NCBI GenBank assembly: GCA_956465555.1
Contig: OY101115.1
Span: 4,677,680 to 4,741,679, forward strand
Direction: 5' to 3'
DNA: 64,000 nucleotides
From: Nitzschia sp. pyKryTriq1
Lineage: Eukaryota; Bacillariophyta; Bacillariophyceae; Bacillariales; Bacillariaceae
The notes below the pieces were generated by a model, which saw nothing but the letters and a program-made list of their open reading frames with translations, made no database searches and was not told the origin of the DNA. Position numbers and translations under genes: made by a program. Positions 10,243-22,463 of the stretch are shown one piece after another (the first letter of the stretch is position 1; each line of letters starts with the position of its first letter).

Positions 10243-11137
10243 GATATTATGGTTGGAGATAGTGGTGATGATTAAGATGATTATGATGATGTCGAAAATA
10301 ATATGAGAGTGCGGCTTGCACTGACATTTCGATATCATCTTTCGATATTATTAGTTGGGCGGAATCTATCGTTCAGGTTGTTCTTGTTGCGATAGCGCAG
10401 AATAGATGGAAATTCCCCATGGAAGAATCAGAAACCGGAGAGTGGGTCCGACATTCCTTCAAATAAATTAAATAGCCCTTTGGTATAGACAAAATCTGAG
10501 TTCAAATTCTGGCTTATGTGAGGCGAAGGGGATAAGTAGAAGGATCAAATGCAAATTAATCTTGTATTTAACGATTCTGATCGGATCGACGAATGGAACA
10601 TGCTTTGACGGGCGTTTCACTACCTGGTCATTGATCCTTAAATGGCCCCTATGACGTCGTGTTCGGAATATGGATAGGACCAAATGCCTTGAATGACATT
10701 TTAGTGTATAACCCCATCTCAAGAATGACATTTGGGAGGTTCTTTACAAACCCGACTAGATAGATAGGGGCGCAAAATGCGATGTTCCTCCTTGCTGGGG
10801 TTTCGGCCTTGTACTCCCAACACAATAAATAAATATTTGTCTGGACCGGTACGAGCAGATAGGGCCAACTGTAGAGGTACGAACCGTACCGTGCTTGCAT
10901 GCTTGTACAGTACCTTAAGGACATCATTGAGGTTGGGGAGAGAACGAATGCCGAAGAATCCGGCACTCCAATCACATCTTAATTAAAAATAAAGATCCAA
11001 CCTTCTTTGGTCCGACTTCCCGATTACAACGATTACGCCGATACGAAGTTTCTACCGTACCAGTCCTTGCTTTCCGAACCTACAAAGCCAATCAAAAAAT
11101 TAGTAAAAAGTTCGCCGCGTTCGGAGTGCGTCATCAG
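10243..11137. other. Gene-free spacer
   Basis: No supported gene. A minus-strand open frame at 10649-10975 could be part of the neighbouring Copia relic, but it lacks any motif that would show this. Confidence 0.45.
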
Positions 11138-11570
11138 TCAATGCCAAAAAAATAATGACCTTTCCGTCGTGTGATGGTTGATGCTCGCGTCCCTTCTTTC
11201 ACGCACGCAAGTGGGACACGTATCAAGAATTGGGTCCAGGTGTTTGAACCGCGGCACGCCTTTCATGTGCTTATGCGCATTGAACAAGTAGTAATCGCTG
11301 GGATGTCCTAAGCGCTGGTGCCAGAGCAGACGCTCGGTCTCTTGTCGAATTGCTTGAGCAGGGGTATTGGCTTGAATGTATTCGTGAAATGGCAATGTCA
11401 TGATTGATCTCGGCATCATCGTGAGGTCAGATTGTAGCTTGGATAGTGCGTCTTCTTGGAAGGCATACACATGGAGCAATGATGCTTTCGCACAATCCTC
11501 GGCGAATTCTGCAGAGTCTTCTTCGGACATCTTGCTCCTCGCTTCTACACTGTATGGGGGAATAAGCTCA
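11138..11570 (-). mobile_element. Copia-type retrotransposon relic (gag-pre-integrase)
   Basis: A minus-strand frame carries LLWHQRLGHPSDYYLFNAHK, then GVPRFKHLDPILDTCPTC. This is the HHCC zinc-binding gag-pre-integrase segment of Ty1/Copia polyproteins; the wording is typical of diatom CoDi elements. The frame ends about 20 codons after the CPTC motif, so integrase, reverse transcriptase and RNase H are missing. Upstream of the motif about 80 residues look like polyprotein (protease-side linker), then the frame enters a CATG tetranucleotide repeat and stops looking like an element. No LTR was found here. The fragment cannot transpose. Confidence 0.85.
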
Positions 11571-11835
11571 TTCGTATAGCATTTTCCGTTTCGTAGGACT
11601 CCATGTATAATCACATCGTACGATCTCTTCATCTTGTGGACAGCATGCATGGTAAGTGAAAGTGCCAGCTTCATAATTTTTCTTGATACTCTCGGATTCA
11701 ATATGCTTCGCCGAATGACCAGCTGCACGGATGAGGTCCCGTTCGTCTGTAGCGACACGGGTTCGCCATCTACTACTACAGTATCCATGAAGTCGAAACG
11801 AATGAAGAAGTCGAAAAGAACTTCGTTTCGCGCAT

Positions 11836-11860
11836 TCATGCATGCATGCATGCATGCATC
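11836..11860. repeat. (CATG)n microsatellite
   Basis: About six copies of CATG immediately beside the Copia relic. Confidence 0.9.
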
Positions 11861-12468
11861 CTTCGCCTCGTTTCCTTCGCCTCGTTCGTTTTCGCGCATC
11901 CATGATCCTTGCTGCTTGTTCATTCACTCGCCTCAATAATAATTCCCAACCAGAACTTCCCGAAATTTCAACGGAGGGTCATTATTATTACTTGCCATGG
12001 TCGCTACTACAGTATGTATTATTTTTATCATCCATTTTCGTATAGAGGAAGTCGCCGAGCTTCGCCGCCGTTAGTTGAAACGGGATGATGGATGACCTTT
12101 GAAACATAAGCCCAAATTCGGCCAAATAATACAGCAGCGTCATCTGTCGTACAGAACATAGTGCTACCTACTAGTGCTTTCCTTCTTTATTATTTTTTGT
12201 GCCACGCATTCTCATGCATCCGTCGGTCCTGGCTCATCATCAATCAGCCAACATCTTGCTCCGATGCTATTGATGATGCTACTACTCATACCGGTATACT
12301 ATTTCCCATCTACCTGATGCTGTCCTGCCCTCCTCGCTCTCTCCCAACGAACTATTAATTATTCTGTATATCTCTGATACATTATCCTACAAACAAGACA
12401 AGCAAGCAAGCAAGCAAGACAAGACAGCAAGATAAGATACGATAAGATAAGACAAGAAAAGATTGACA
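11861..12468. other. Spacer and purine-rich leader of the kinase gene
   Basis: The last 80 bases before the kinase ATG are AAGACAAG/GATAAGA-rich with an AAGC tetranucleotide run near 12399, a likely 5' untranslated leader. No gene seen in the rest. Confidence 0.45.
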
Positions 12469-12565
12469 ATGCCCCTCCCGCCCATGCTGCTCGAACGTCC
12501 AATCATCAGCAGCAGCAACATCACATCAGCACATCCTCAGTCCGCGGAGGATGAAGAAGACTCGA

Positions 12566-12601
<36 letters not shown>

Positions 12602-15600
12602 CGCTTATCATGCTGGCGGCGAACAAATACTTTGCTACCGGTATCACGGCGAGTGGTGCTGGCGACATGACAATCACGGATGATTTGGACGGCGCTGCAC
12701 CTGCAGCTGGTGCTGCTAATGGTGGTGGTGGCGAAGCTGCTGCTTTATTAACGGTCCATGTTCGAGAATGCCGTGCCTCTCAAGCTTGGAAGATGGAACG
12801 ACAATGGAGCTCGAGTGCTAAAATCACCAGCACCAGCAGCAGCAGCACCAACGGCTTGACGACGACGACGATGACAACGACTTCATCCTCATCAGAAGAA
12901 CAAATCAAAGCGGCAGAACAAGCCTCTGCCTGTGCGTATGCTCGGAAACAATATCAAGAAGACTTTGATGTATATAATGAAAATGAAAATGAAAAGGATG
13001 ACAATAATAATCATCCTCATCAGCATCAGCATCATTCGCGGATTCCAGATTTGTCCGAGGCAAACTTTCCTCGTTTTGCCTTTACGGAACTGGAATTGGG
13101 TCCACAATTGGGACAAGGAGGATTTGGGGTGGTGATGCAAATCAATGGATTTTCCATTCCGGAACTACTAATTGTTGATGAAAGGGTGGAAGATGATGAT
13201 GACGATGACGATGATGATGATCATCCTCATAATGATGATGATGATCATAATGATGGTAATACTACTACTACTACTACTACTACTGGTGGTGGTGGTGCTG
13301 CTGGTGGCGGCGGTCATTTTCGTCGTCTCATCCCTCCTCGAGCCGTATCACGACGCAGCATCATGCTCAGTAGTAGTAGTTGGAGATGGGGGAAGAAACA
13401 GCATTCGGCATTGAATGTCCATAATTGTGATAGTGAAGGTGAAGGTGACGATGATTATAATGATGATGATGATGATGATGATGATGGGAGTGGTGGAGAT
13501 GGTGACGATGGTGACGATGGTGACGATGGTGACGATGGTGACGACGATGGTAGTAATCCAACGAGACGGCACAAGTATTCGACGAGGCCAATCCGGAGAG
13601 ATCAAGAAAGAACGAAGAGTGCTGCTACTGGTACTACTACTGCTACTACTACTACTACTACTGCTGTCATCGATCAAGCAGAAAGTCGTAAATTCATTGC
13701 TCAGAATTGCTGGAGAAAAAATGATTCGGGACGACGACGAGGAGGAGAAGGAGGAGAAGCGCGATATGCCATCAAACAACTCAAAAAGGAAATTACGGAC
13801 GATCCCGATTTGCTGTTTCAAGGAATTTTGGATTTAAATCTCGAAACACGAATGTTATCCAGCTTGCCCCATCATCCCAATGTGATTCAATTGCGAGCCA
13901 TCTCCAAGGACGATCGATTCGATCCGTACTTTTTCATTGTATTGGACCGACTCTACGATACACTGGAACGGAAATTGGACAAGTGGCGAGAGACGGCCAA
14001 AATGAAGCCAATGAAGATGAGCAGTATCAGGACTACTGGCCATTGCTGGATCTTGTTCCGTTCCTTGTTCTGTGTACTAGCTTCCTCCTCTTCTTCTTCT
14101 TCTTCTTCTAGCAGACGACATCAACGACAAGCCGAATTATTGTTAGAGACGAGTCGACATTCGGCAGCCACCGTGGAGGAGATTGGTGATTTGAAGGAAC
14201 GACACCAACGTACAGTCGATCGGTTATGGAAAACATTTGATTTGGCATCGGCAGTGGCCCATTTACATAAACATCATATCATGCATCGAGATCTCAAGCC
14301 GGACAATATTGGATTTGATATTGTAAGTGAAGTGAAGTACGCATACTATGTTTTACTACTACTACTACTACTAATGGTTGAAATAATATTTTAAAATGAT
14401 CCGTGGAGATCCATTCATCATCATATGGATGATTGTTGACTCACTTGTTCTTTCCATACTTTCTCCATTCTTGTGCTCCATGCTTCTTTTCTCGTCATCC
14501 GAATGAATCATTCCTTATTGGTCGTTTGTTTGTCCCGACTATATACTACTACTTCACTACTACTACTACTGCTACTATACTACGACAGCGGGACGATGTT
14601 CGAATTTTTGATTTGGGATTGGCCAAGGAAATACCGGCCAGTGGTGCTGCTGCTGGTCCATGGAAATTGACAGTCATGTGTGGATCGCCTCGATACAGTA
14701 AGTGAATGATTGTTGTTGTTGTTATGGTGGTGGTGGTGGTGGAGGAGGAGGAACAATGCCGCTCGTCGTACTCTAGCTAGTTGTACAGTACAGAGGAGTC
14801 AAGTCAGGTGCGTGATGGAGCATTGCTGAATATGATTACTCACTACATCCTTTTTCGTTGTTGCCTTGCGTTGCGTTTCCTTCTACATGATCAACCATAT
14901 AGTGGCACCCGAAGTTGCTCTAGGAGACGCCTACGATGCCAGGTGCGATGTCTATTCATTTGCCTTGTTGCTTTGGGAAATCATGAATTTAAGAAAACCA
15001 TACGGATACGTCTCCATGGAGAAATTAAAGAGACTAGTGTGGGACAAGAATAATGCACGGCGGCCTCATATCCGAGTCGTTCCGGAAGAACTGGCACCGG
15101 ACGAACAATCTACCTTGTTTCTTACCTCTCCAGAGGCGTCTTGGACGGCACCGCTCAAGCGGCTGGTCGAACGAGCCTGGTCACACGACTTTATCCAACG
15201 ACCGACCATGGCTGAAATGGAACTTGAATTGAAGGCACAACTTACCAAGTGTATCGAGCATATGGATCGGGTCCATGGAGGTTTGGACGATAACTTCTTG
15301 GACAGTAGACGTTTGTCTCACAATCGACGACGATCCACGTTTGTATATTATCCACCCTTTCGCGACCATGACCGTGGAGTGGGGGTGCGGCGACGAGGAG
15401 AATCAGGAATCCTCGAAGCGCAAGCGAAGATCCAGGCCTGGTTTGCTGCTGCCGGTGGTGGTTCCAGTCGGCGAATGATGTTTTCGAGACGAAGTCTGTT
15501 GAATATCGGGAGTGGACTTTCCTTTACTAATCGCCGCAAAAAGATGAATCATCCTCATCATGATGAGCATCATCATCATGATGAGCATCCAGCACCACTT

Positions 15601-15687
15601 CGAAATGGCAGCAACGACGTGAGGATCTTCCATGAAGTCGGTGGCCCGACGACGACTGCTTCTCGACTTCCAGATGTGAGGGAGTAG
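12469..15687 (+). CDS. Protein kinase with long acidic insertions
   Basis: Model of three exons: 12469-14322, 14589-14697 and 14903-15687, giving 915 residues with all phases closing. The kinase domain starts at about residue 214 with GQGGFGVV (glycine loop). A low-complexity insertion of about 200 residues, rich in Asp, Thr, Gly and His, separates it from YAIKQLKK (catalytic-site lysine, about residue 433). HRDLKPDN follows at residue 606. Exon 2 supplies VRIFDLGLAKE, with DLG in place of DFG, and GSPRY. Exon 3 continues MAPEV and DVYSFALLLWE. Splicing across the second junction restores RYMAPEV exactly. The sequence resembles the TKL-like serine/threonine kinases common in diatoms. The N-terminal 200 residues and the C-terminal tail are disordered. 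A second small Ser-rich insertion lies before the catalytic loop. Substrate unknown. The start is ATG 12469. Confidence 0.88.
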
Positions 15688-16122
15688 GAATCTTCTACTA
15701 CTAGTAGAACTTTCTAGTAGAGAGCAGTCTACTGCCCGTAGAAGGAATCAAAGCATCAAGCATCCTCGATATTCTACCATCCAACTACTCCTAGTAGAGT
15801 TACACGGTGGGTCCAGATACCTGTACTAGCTTTCAACGAGATCTGCTGACTGTACTGCTGTATCCGAGTTCCTTGCTTATTGGACGACCGCGGGCTAACG
15901 CAATATTGGAAGAGCTCCAACATAATGATGATGATGGTGATGATGACTAATATCACACACCATCACGAGAAATTATTAGCGCCATGAATCTTCAACAATT
16001 CTGCGATTTTAGGATTGAGTCCCACAATCGTCCTTATTATTTTGTCGCTGCGAAAATCGAAAGTCAATCTTAGATTGGATTGTGGCACTACCTTCTATTT
16101 AATAGTGCGCACGATACAAGTA

Positions 16123-16413
16123 AGTCCGTAAATTCACGTGTACTCGTATTGAACACGCTGTTCTCTGACGAGAGGTTCTCTTTTATTAACAAGATGATAG
16201 TGCACAAATTCCAACCATAACAAGGAGAGAGAGAGAGAGAGAGAGAGAACCACGAACGTCTCGTCGCGATAATGGGCACAATAGTCCGTGCGAAAATCCA
16301 CGTGTATTCCGCTTATCATCTGGAACGATCGAGGAGGAGGAGGAGGAGTCGACGTAACTCTTCGCGTTAAAATAATGGAGATGGAGACAATAGTCCGTGC
16401 GTGAAATCACGTG
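16123..16413. promoter_or_regulatory. Three AGTCCGT...CACGTG blocks
   Basis: The block AGTCCGT, 5-9 bases, CACGTG occurs three times, with CACGTG at 16135, 16299 and 16408. That is 376, 212 and 103 bases before the ATG at 16511. CACGTG is the palindromic E/G-box bound by bHLH and bZIP factors in other eukaryotes. Use as a promoter element here is inference. Confidence 0.4.
16225..16248. repeat. (GA)n microsatellite
   Basis: Twelve GA units between the first and second CACGTG blocks. Confidence 0.9.
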
Positions 16414-16510
16414 TGTCTCTGCTTGAATGAGTTGTCAAGCTTCACAATAAACCTCATAAAAACGAAACAATACACCCCATAAAAAAGAAAGCAAGAACAA
16501 ACACATCATC

Positions 16511-17086
16511 ATGCCATTTCCGCCCTGCTCATCACCAGCAGCAGCATCATTGTATTCTATTGATACGGATGCTCTGCTCGATAGAATGCAACAACATCAA
16601 GAGTACGATCATGATCGTCGTAATGATTACAATTACACCACGAATTGGGTTCTCGGAATCAGGGAGAGTGTCGAACACATCATGGAGATTGCGGAGCAAG
16701 TAATTGATGCGACCGATGCTGATATGTTGGATAGGATCATGGAAGACAATTTGATGCTGAGCAGTGGTACTACTACTACTACTACTATGAGTATCCTACG
16801 CAGCATCAATCGTATAAATCCCAGTATGATGATGGCGGCGGCGGGTGCTGTCGAGGACTACAATCATTTCGAGGACAACTCTTCCTTCTCAACCAGCAGC
16901 ACCCCCTCATATCATGCACAAGAAGAAGACCAGCAGAATCAGCATAAGCAAAGACGACCAACGACCACGCCAAGCACCAACGCCACCGCCAACGCCAGAA
17001 CCGTATCGTTTAGCACTGCCTCTAATGATGATCAACTAATGAGACACGAAGAAAGCAACGACGCGGCCGACGAAGGAGAAGAATAA
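16511..17086 (+). CDS. Small disordered protein, ALLDR/GIRES family
   Basis: A 191-residue single-exon protein of unknown function with a paralogue at 33162-33773. The shared core reads DALLDR, then LGIRES, then a helix (EQVIDATDADMLDRIM), then SILRSINR. The core is short and predicted helical by its hydrophobic spacing. The remainder is Ser/Thr/Asn/Gln-rich and probably disordered. No signal peptide or membrane helix is seen. The conservation of the core between two copies that have diverged in their low-complexity tails is the main evidence that this is a real gene. It is convergent with the SET gene, with about 330 bp between stop codons. Confidence 0.7.
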   Translation: MPFPPCSSPAAASLYSIDTDALLDRMQQHQEYDHDRRNDYNYTTNWVLGIRESVEHIMEIAEQVIDATDADMLDRIMEDNLMLSSGTTTTTTMSILRSINRINPSMMMAAAGAVEDYNHFEDNSSFSTSSTPSYHAQEEDQQNQHKQRRPTTTPSTNATANARTVSFSTASNDDQLMRHEESNDAADEGEE

Positions 17087-17418
17087 CAGGTGGTGGTGCA
17101 ACATGTTATGACCATCTTGTTTCGAAGTAAAGTAAAACTAGCAGTAGCAGCATTCGACGTAACTTGCTTTTTCTATCATCTCGGCTGCCTGTATCTCGCG
17201 CGGCGTCGTACTACTGTAGCTTTATTCCGTACTATTACACGCACTGTACTCTCTAGCTGTTTCCGCACTATTCATTTCCGAGGTACTACTATACCAACAT
17301 CACAACTCATGATACTGCTACAGTAGTCAAGTCTACTAGTACCGAGCTGACAACATGATATTACTGGCCGCCGACAACATCAAAATTCTAGCGCTGGAAT
17401 TATTGACAAGCACTGCTA
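17087..17418. other. Convergent intergenic gap
   Basis: The 3' flanks of the small gene and of the SET gene meet here. GTACTACT-rich, nothing else seen. Confidence 0.6.
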
Positions 17419-20400
17419 CTACAAGTAAAGAAGATCTTTCCACAAGGGCGGAAATTCCTCCTCTGGAAAGGCAATCTCGTGGCGAAAAGTACCCGCAACC
17501 ATCATATCCGACTGAAAGGGCCGAAGATAAAACTGAATCGCTTCGGGAGGCACGTCCTTGACACGTGCCACCATTCGACTAGAAGAGTCATTCTTTGCCC
17601 TACTTCTACTAGTAGTAGGAGCTCCAAGAAAGTAGACAACGTCAAACGCCTGACTTTCTGCGGAGCTGTCCAATATTTTGCAAGGCTTGGAATCCATAAA
17701 ATCAGTCGGCACCTTGAAGCCCTCGTCGCCGTACGTAATCCCCATATAGGATTGTTTCCGCCTTGGGTCTACTACAGCCTTGGTAAAGTCAGTGGATATA
17801 GTTTCTTCAATCCAGAACGTCTCGCCTTTTTCTTTGATGAGGGTGGCGTTGTATAAGCACGTTGTCAGGTGGGTACTCGTCCATGGGTGAAAACCTTTGT
17901 TGAACTTGTCATCATTCATGGAGAGCACCCGTTTTGACGATTTGAAGCAAGACGGTTCCGACGACGATCGACATGGACTCTTCCAGTTGTCGATGTACGC
18001 TTTCCACGCTTCTTCCCAGGCTTCGCCTGTGTGTGTAGAGAGAGAGAGTGAGAGAGAGAGATCATCACATGAGAAAGATTCTGTAGTCTAGGCATAGGGG
18101 ATATAAACAGACCGCTCTTACCATAGTCTATGAAAATCTCTTCGTCTGGTTGAATATCGCGAGTTGCGATGACCTCAATCATAACAGTTGAATATTTTTG
18201 CTGCAAAAAGTCAACGATAGAGAACGAGAATGAGAATAAAATCATAAAAGTAGAAGAATCAAGGCTGGATGAAGTGACGTGCCGGCCTGTACCTCAAGCA
18301 AATCCTCCAGCGGAAGGCTCGTAAAATATCTAGTCCGGCGGTCAGTTTTCGAAAAAGTGATTCTCGCATTGGGTGCGCTCCCGTCCTCGAGGCGGGCGCT
18401 ATTGTGATTAATAGACATCGCTTGGTTAAGCGGGAATAGCAAGGTTGACGAATCTTTGTGCCCAAAGTGATAATTGGTCATGAGTTGGTAATCATTGGTC
18501 GCTTCTCCAAGGCGCGTACTATTAATGAAAAGAACGCCTCTTGTGGTTGGAATAGTCGGAGCCGAAATGATGCTGGCGCCCTTGCCAAGGAATCTCCGCG
18601 AGAAGGCACCCTTTCCAGCATTGGGGAGAGTACTATCCTTGACAAAGATGTGGTCTTGGCAGTATCCATTCGCCTCGAGCCATTCTTGTGATCGAGCTTC
18701 CACCGTCGCTTCGGCCGTCCCATTGCGAGTGAGGACATGGCGTAGATCGTCCAACGTCTGAACAGCACTCAAAGCCGAGAGCGTTCGTTTGTTTTCGGTC
18801 TCCACAAAATGATCGCGAATGAGGGAAAGAAAATTCGCCACAAATGATTCGTCTTTCTCGATCGCGCCAGTATGAAGAAGGGCCAATACCGAGGCGAGGA
18901 TGGCATTCGCTTGCATAAAGTTTTCCAATTGAGGCACATTGGCAAACTTGGCACGATGACGAAACCAAGTCTCTCCATACGAAACAAACAATTCTTCCCC
19001 GGCCGCAATCGGATACTTCGAACGAAAGCCACTATTCACGTAGTCGGAAAAGGCACCCGCTCCGTAGTCTTGAACTCCATCTAGTGCGGGCGACCACTCG
19101 CCCACGTCTATTTCCAAATTGTTGATCCCAGAGTGGCAGTTTGCCATAGCTCCCATGACACCGGCAAGAAAGGTAATGGAAGGCAACTTTGGCCAGCCTT
19201 CATAAACGCTCGCATTAAAGCCATTCCAAACATAATCTTGACCGACCCAAGGTTCTTTATCCTCTGGGGAAGAAAACGCGGGAATGAGTGACAGAGACGT
19301 TGCCACCATCACATCTCCCGCCGGAATATCGACAGCGGTGTAAACCCCCAACCCAGCATTGGGAATATTGCTCTTTGCAATGTAGACACCACATTTCGCT
19401 TTTCGAAGGGATCGTTCGTAGCCCTCTTGCTCTGCGTTATTATGTACACTGACGTCTGCGTAGGTTCCAAGCTTGAAATCTTGGGCGGTCTTGTAGTCTC
19501 GGCGCCATCGTCGAGGAAAGATGGAATCGGGGATGGGAATGAAATGCCGAAACGCCCATTCCAAATGCATATCGGTGTGATATAGAGAGTTTGTGAACTG
19601 GATCCGATCTCCAGGAACGTTTCGGAATTTCCGGCCCACTTGAGCAAGGGATATAGGCTTAACGAGCATTTCAACCTCATGAAGATTTGTGCTTGGGTCT
19701 ACTCGGACAACATTGCAAGGGTACAGGGACACCGCATCGTTGTACTTGTACCATGCAACATAGGTTGCCGGCCATTGCTCCCGATCGGTGGCCCAGTTGG
19801 CGGCAAAATCCTCCCAGCCCGCCGGCCTGCTTGGAACGATCTTGACGTGAGGGTACACCATACAAAAGTAGGCAAGGTGCTCGTGACGGACCTCGGTGGA
19901 TGGAGCTATGGCACGACCCATGGCATTCACCTTGTTTGCGGAGAGACGGCTATCGTTGTCGGCATTGATCGTGTTGATACTGCTGGAAGTGCCATGTTCC
20001 AAATGATCCGCCAAAGCGTCCTCCCAGCTTTTTGTGTAGTCCAAGAATAGTTCCTCTCCGGCTTGAATGGGCCGAATTGCTACGTATTCCATCACCACTC
20101 GAGTCTTGTAGGAGGCCAGATCCGTCTGACTGATGTTCGTAATCGATTCCAGAGACTCCAGTTTGAAATGATGATCTGGTGCATCCTCTTCCGTACTGGT
20201 TGTAGGAGTCGCCGACGACCATCGGATGGCCACGTTGGGAGTAATAGAATTTGTATTAACAGAATTTGTACCGGTAGCGGCAGTACTCGCATGATTGATC
20301 AACGCTGCATGAGTCGTTGGACAAAACAAAAGATCGGAGTGCTCATGTCCGAAACAATAATTCGTCAAGAGTTGTTGTGTTGCGTTGGCACGGATATCCG

Positions 20401-22463
20401 GAAAGTAAAAGTCCTGCTCGTCATTGTCGTCGTCGTCGTGGTTCGCGAATAGTACGTCCTTGGGTTTTGGAGGTGTATTGGCAGATGTGGTAAAAGGAAC
20501 TTCCATTGCCGTTTTCCCATTGGTGATTGTTACCATGGGCGATACGGAAATAATGGAACCCTTGGGCATGTCTCGTGTCGCAAAGGCGCCATGCCCCGCT
20601 TCGGGAATCATCGTACTCGCTTTGGATGTGATCGTATCGAGACAGTACCCTATATTAGTAGTAGTAGTAGCAATAGGAGTAGAGTACGAGCAGAGTACAA
20701 TACAAGCAATAAGGAGGGAAAGAGACAAAATGAGAATGACAATGACAGCGACCACCCTATCCATCCACCCACCCATCATTTACTAATAAAGTAAGTAGTA
20801 CGTACGTACCATTCTGTTCTATCCAATCCAAACTCCGTTCCTTCAATTTGCACTTGGCCGTACCCACTTGGACACATTTTTCTAATTCTTGTCGAGTCCT
20901 CGGGATGAGACTGGATAATAATCTCTTGGCCCGGTCATCCTCGGCAGCAGGATACCCGGTACCACGACCTACAACCACCACTTCCTTGGCTAATCGATAC
21001 AAGGCGTCTTCCAATTGAGCATCCGTCAAGGTGTGGGCAATGCTGTTGCTGTTGTTGCTGTTGCTGTCGTTATTGTTGCTGTTGTCATCAAGATTATTCA
21101 TCATCATGATTATGCCATGAATCATGGTATCGACCAATTCATAATCCTTTGCCGAGGGAAGATGACGCTCGTAGTAGATGTTGTTGTTGTTGGGGTTGTT
21201 GTTGTTGTTCCTTGTTCGATCAAAAAACAATTCTTCCCCCTTTTGAATATTGCGTTTGGCAATCAAATAAAAGTCATGATAGGCCGTCGAGGATCCTGCC
21301 ATGGGACTGGTATAACGATAAAAGTCTCCATCTTGTGTCAAACCACCCGGGAGAACTAATAATAAAAATATAAAAAGAACAATAAAGAAAAAAGCAATGC
21401 AAAAGCAAAAGCAAAAGCATTAGTGAACGAACGAACGAATGAATGGAGCCACCAACCAACCAACCAACCAACCTAAAGTTCTATTATATAGTGATGTAGT
21501 ATGTAATAAATAGCACGTACCATTATCCAAGGCCGCATGATGATTGATCAACGATGCCGGGCCCGGTAGAAACAAGTCGACCCGAAGTCCCTCTCCAAAG
21601 GAACCAATATCCGTCGACTCCCTTTTGGTAGTAGTAGAAGTAGAAGTAGAAGTAGTAGAAGTATGGAATGAAAAGAAATGAAGTGGAATGGAACGTGAGG
21701 ATAGGACTATTACTACTAGAATAACAACACAACAAAGCACAACACAACACAACATGCACACATGAACATGCACATGCCAATGATGGAATATACATTCGTA
21801 CCATAAGTATTCACTCAACGCTCCATAGATAAATGTTGTGTCGCCTCGCCCGGTCGGCATGTCGAGGAATGGAATGCCGACGCTCGGAGTTCCCTGAAAT
21901 ATGAAATGGAATAATGAAGTGAAGTGAAAGGAAAAAGCATCCACAGTACGTTAGAACGAAAGAACGAAAGAAAGTTAGAAACACACAGCATTGATTAAAG
22001 TATTGTATCATTCCAGCTCAGCTCAGCTCAGCTCAGCTCAGCTCAGCTCAGCTCAGCTCAGTTCAGTTCAGTTCAGTTCAGTTCAGTCCAGTCCAGTCCA
22101 GTCCAGTCTGGTTCAGCTCAGTCTGGTTCAGTTCAGTTCACTTCACTTTTACTTGTTTATTACACTTACGATCCGATCCCCCATGGCAAAGTCTCGTGCC
22201 GCAAAGACACCCCATCCGGCGTTGGGTATTGAACTTTTCGCCATGTAAATGGAGCATGACGACGAAGATGATGATGATGATGATGATGGTGGGGTGGGCG
22301 CTGCTGCTTGGGCGGTGTTACTCCTCTTTTGCATCACCGAAGTGGGCACCGTTTTCGCTCCGACGTGATGGATGCCCATCATCATCATGCCCATCATCAT
22401 CAACAACATCGTCATGGCCATCATCATCTTCCTTATCCTTATCCTTATCCTTATCCTCGCCAT
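17419..22463 (-). CDS. Four-fold SET-domain protein with signal-like N-terminus
   Basis: Seven minus-strand exons: 22463-22170, 21893-21802, 21621-21521, 21355-20810, 20649-18293, 18200-18122 and 18026-17419. All introns are GT-AG and all phases close, giving 1358 residues. Four SET-like units are visible. Unit 1 (about 73-210) has SSIPNAGWGVFAARD, INHHAA and GEELF. Unit 2 (about 345-550) has PEAGHGAFATRD, LINHAS and GEELFLDYTKSW. Unit 3 (about 765-900) has SNIPNAGLGVY and GEELFVSYGETW. Unit 4 (about 1010-1165) has STLPNAGKGAF, SINHNSA and EEIFIDYGEAW. SET domains are usually S-adenosylmethionine-dependent lysine methyltransferases. Unit 3 lacks the NH motif (it reads ANCHSG), so it may be inactive. 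The N-terminus is a Met-rich hydrophobic run ending GIHHVGA, resembling a signal peptide. That is unusual for this family and depends on the first exon being right. Confidence 0.85.
22014..22140. repeat. Pentanucleotide repeat in SET-gene intron 1
   Basis: Variants CAGCT, CAGTT and CAGTC follow one another for about 25 units inside the first intron (21894-22169). Confidence 0.92.

Larger units (their letters stand above)
15688..16510. other. Spacer with repeated CACGTG boxes
   Basis: No gene. Contains a GA microsatellite and three related blocks with CACGTG cores described separately. It is the upstream region of the small gene at 16511. Confidence 0.55.

Noticed and set aside
10490-10530. 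GTTCAAATTC, resembling a tRNA T-loop
   Set aside because: Flanking bases do not pair and no acceptor or anticodon arm is present.
18242-20779. 845-residue reading of the SET region starting MMGGWMDR
   Set aside because: Its first 44 residues are intron; splicing 20810 to 20649 restores the paralogous WIEQNGYC sequence.
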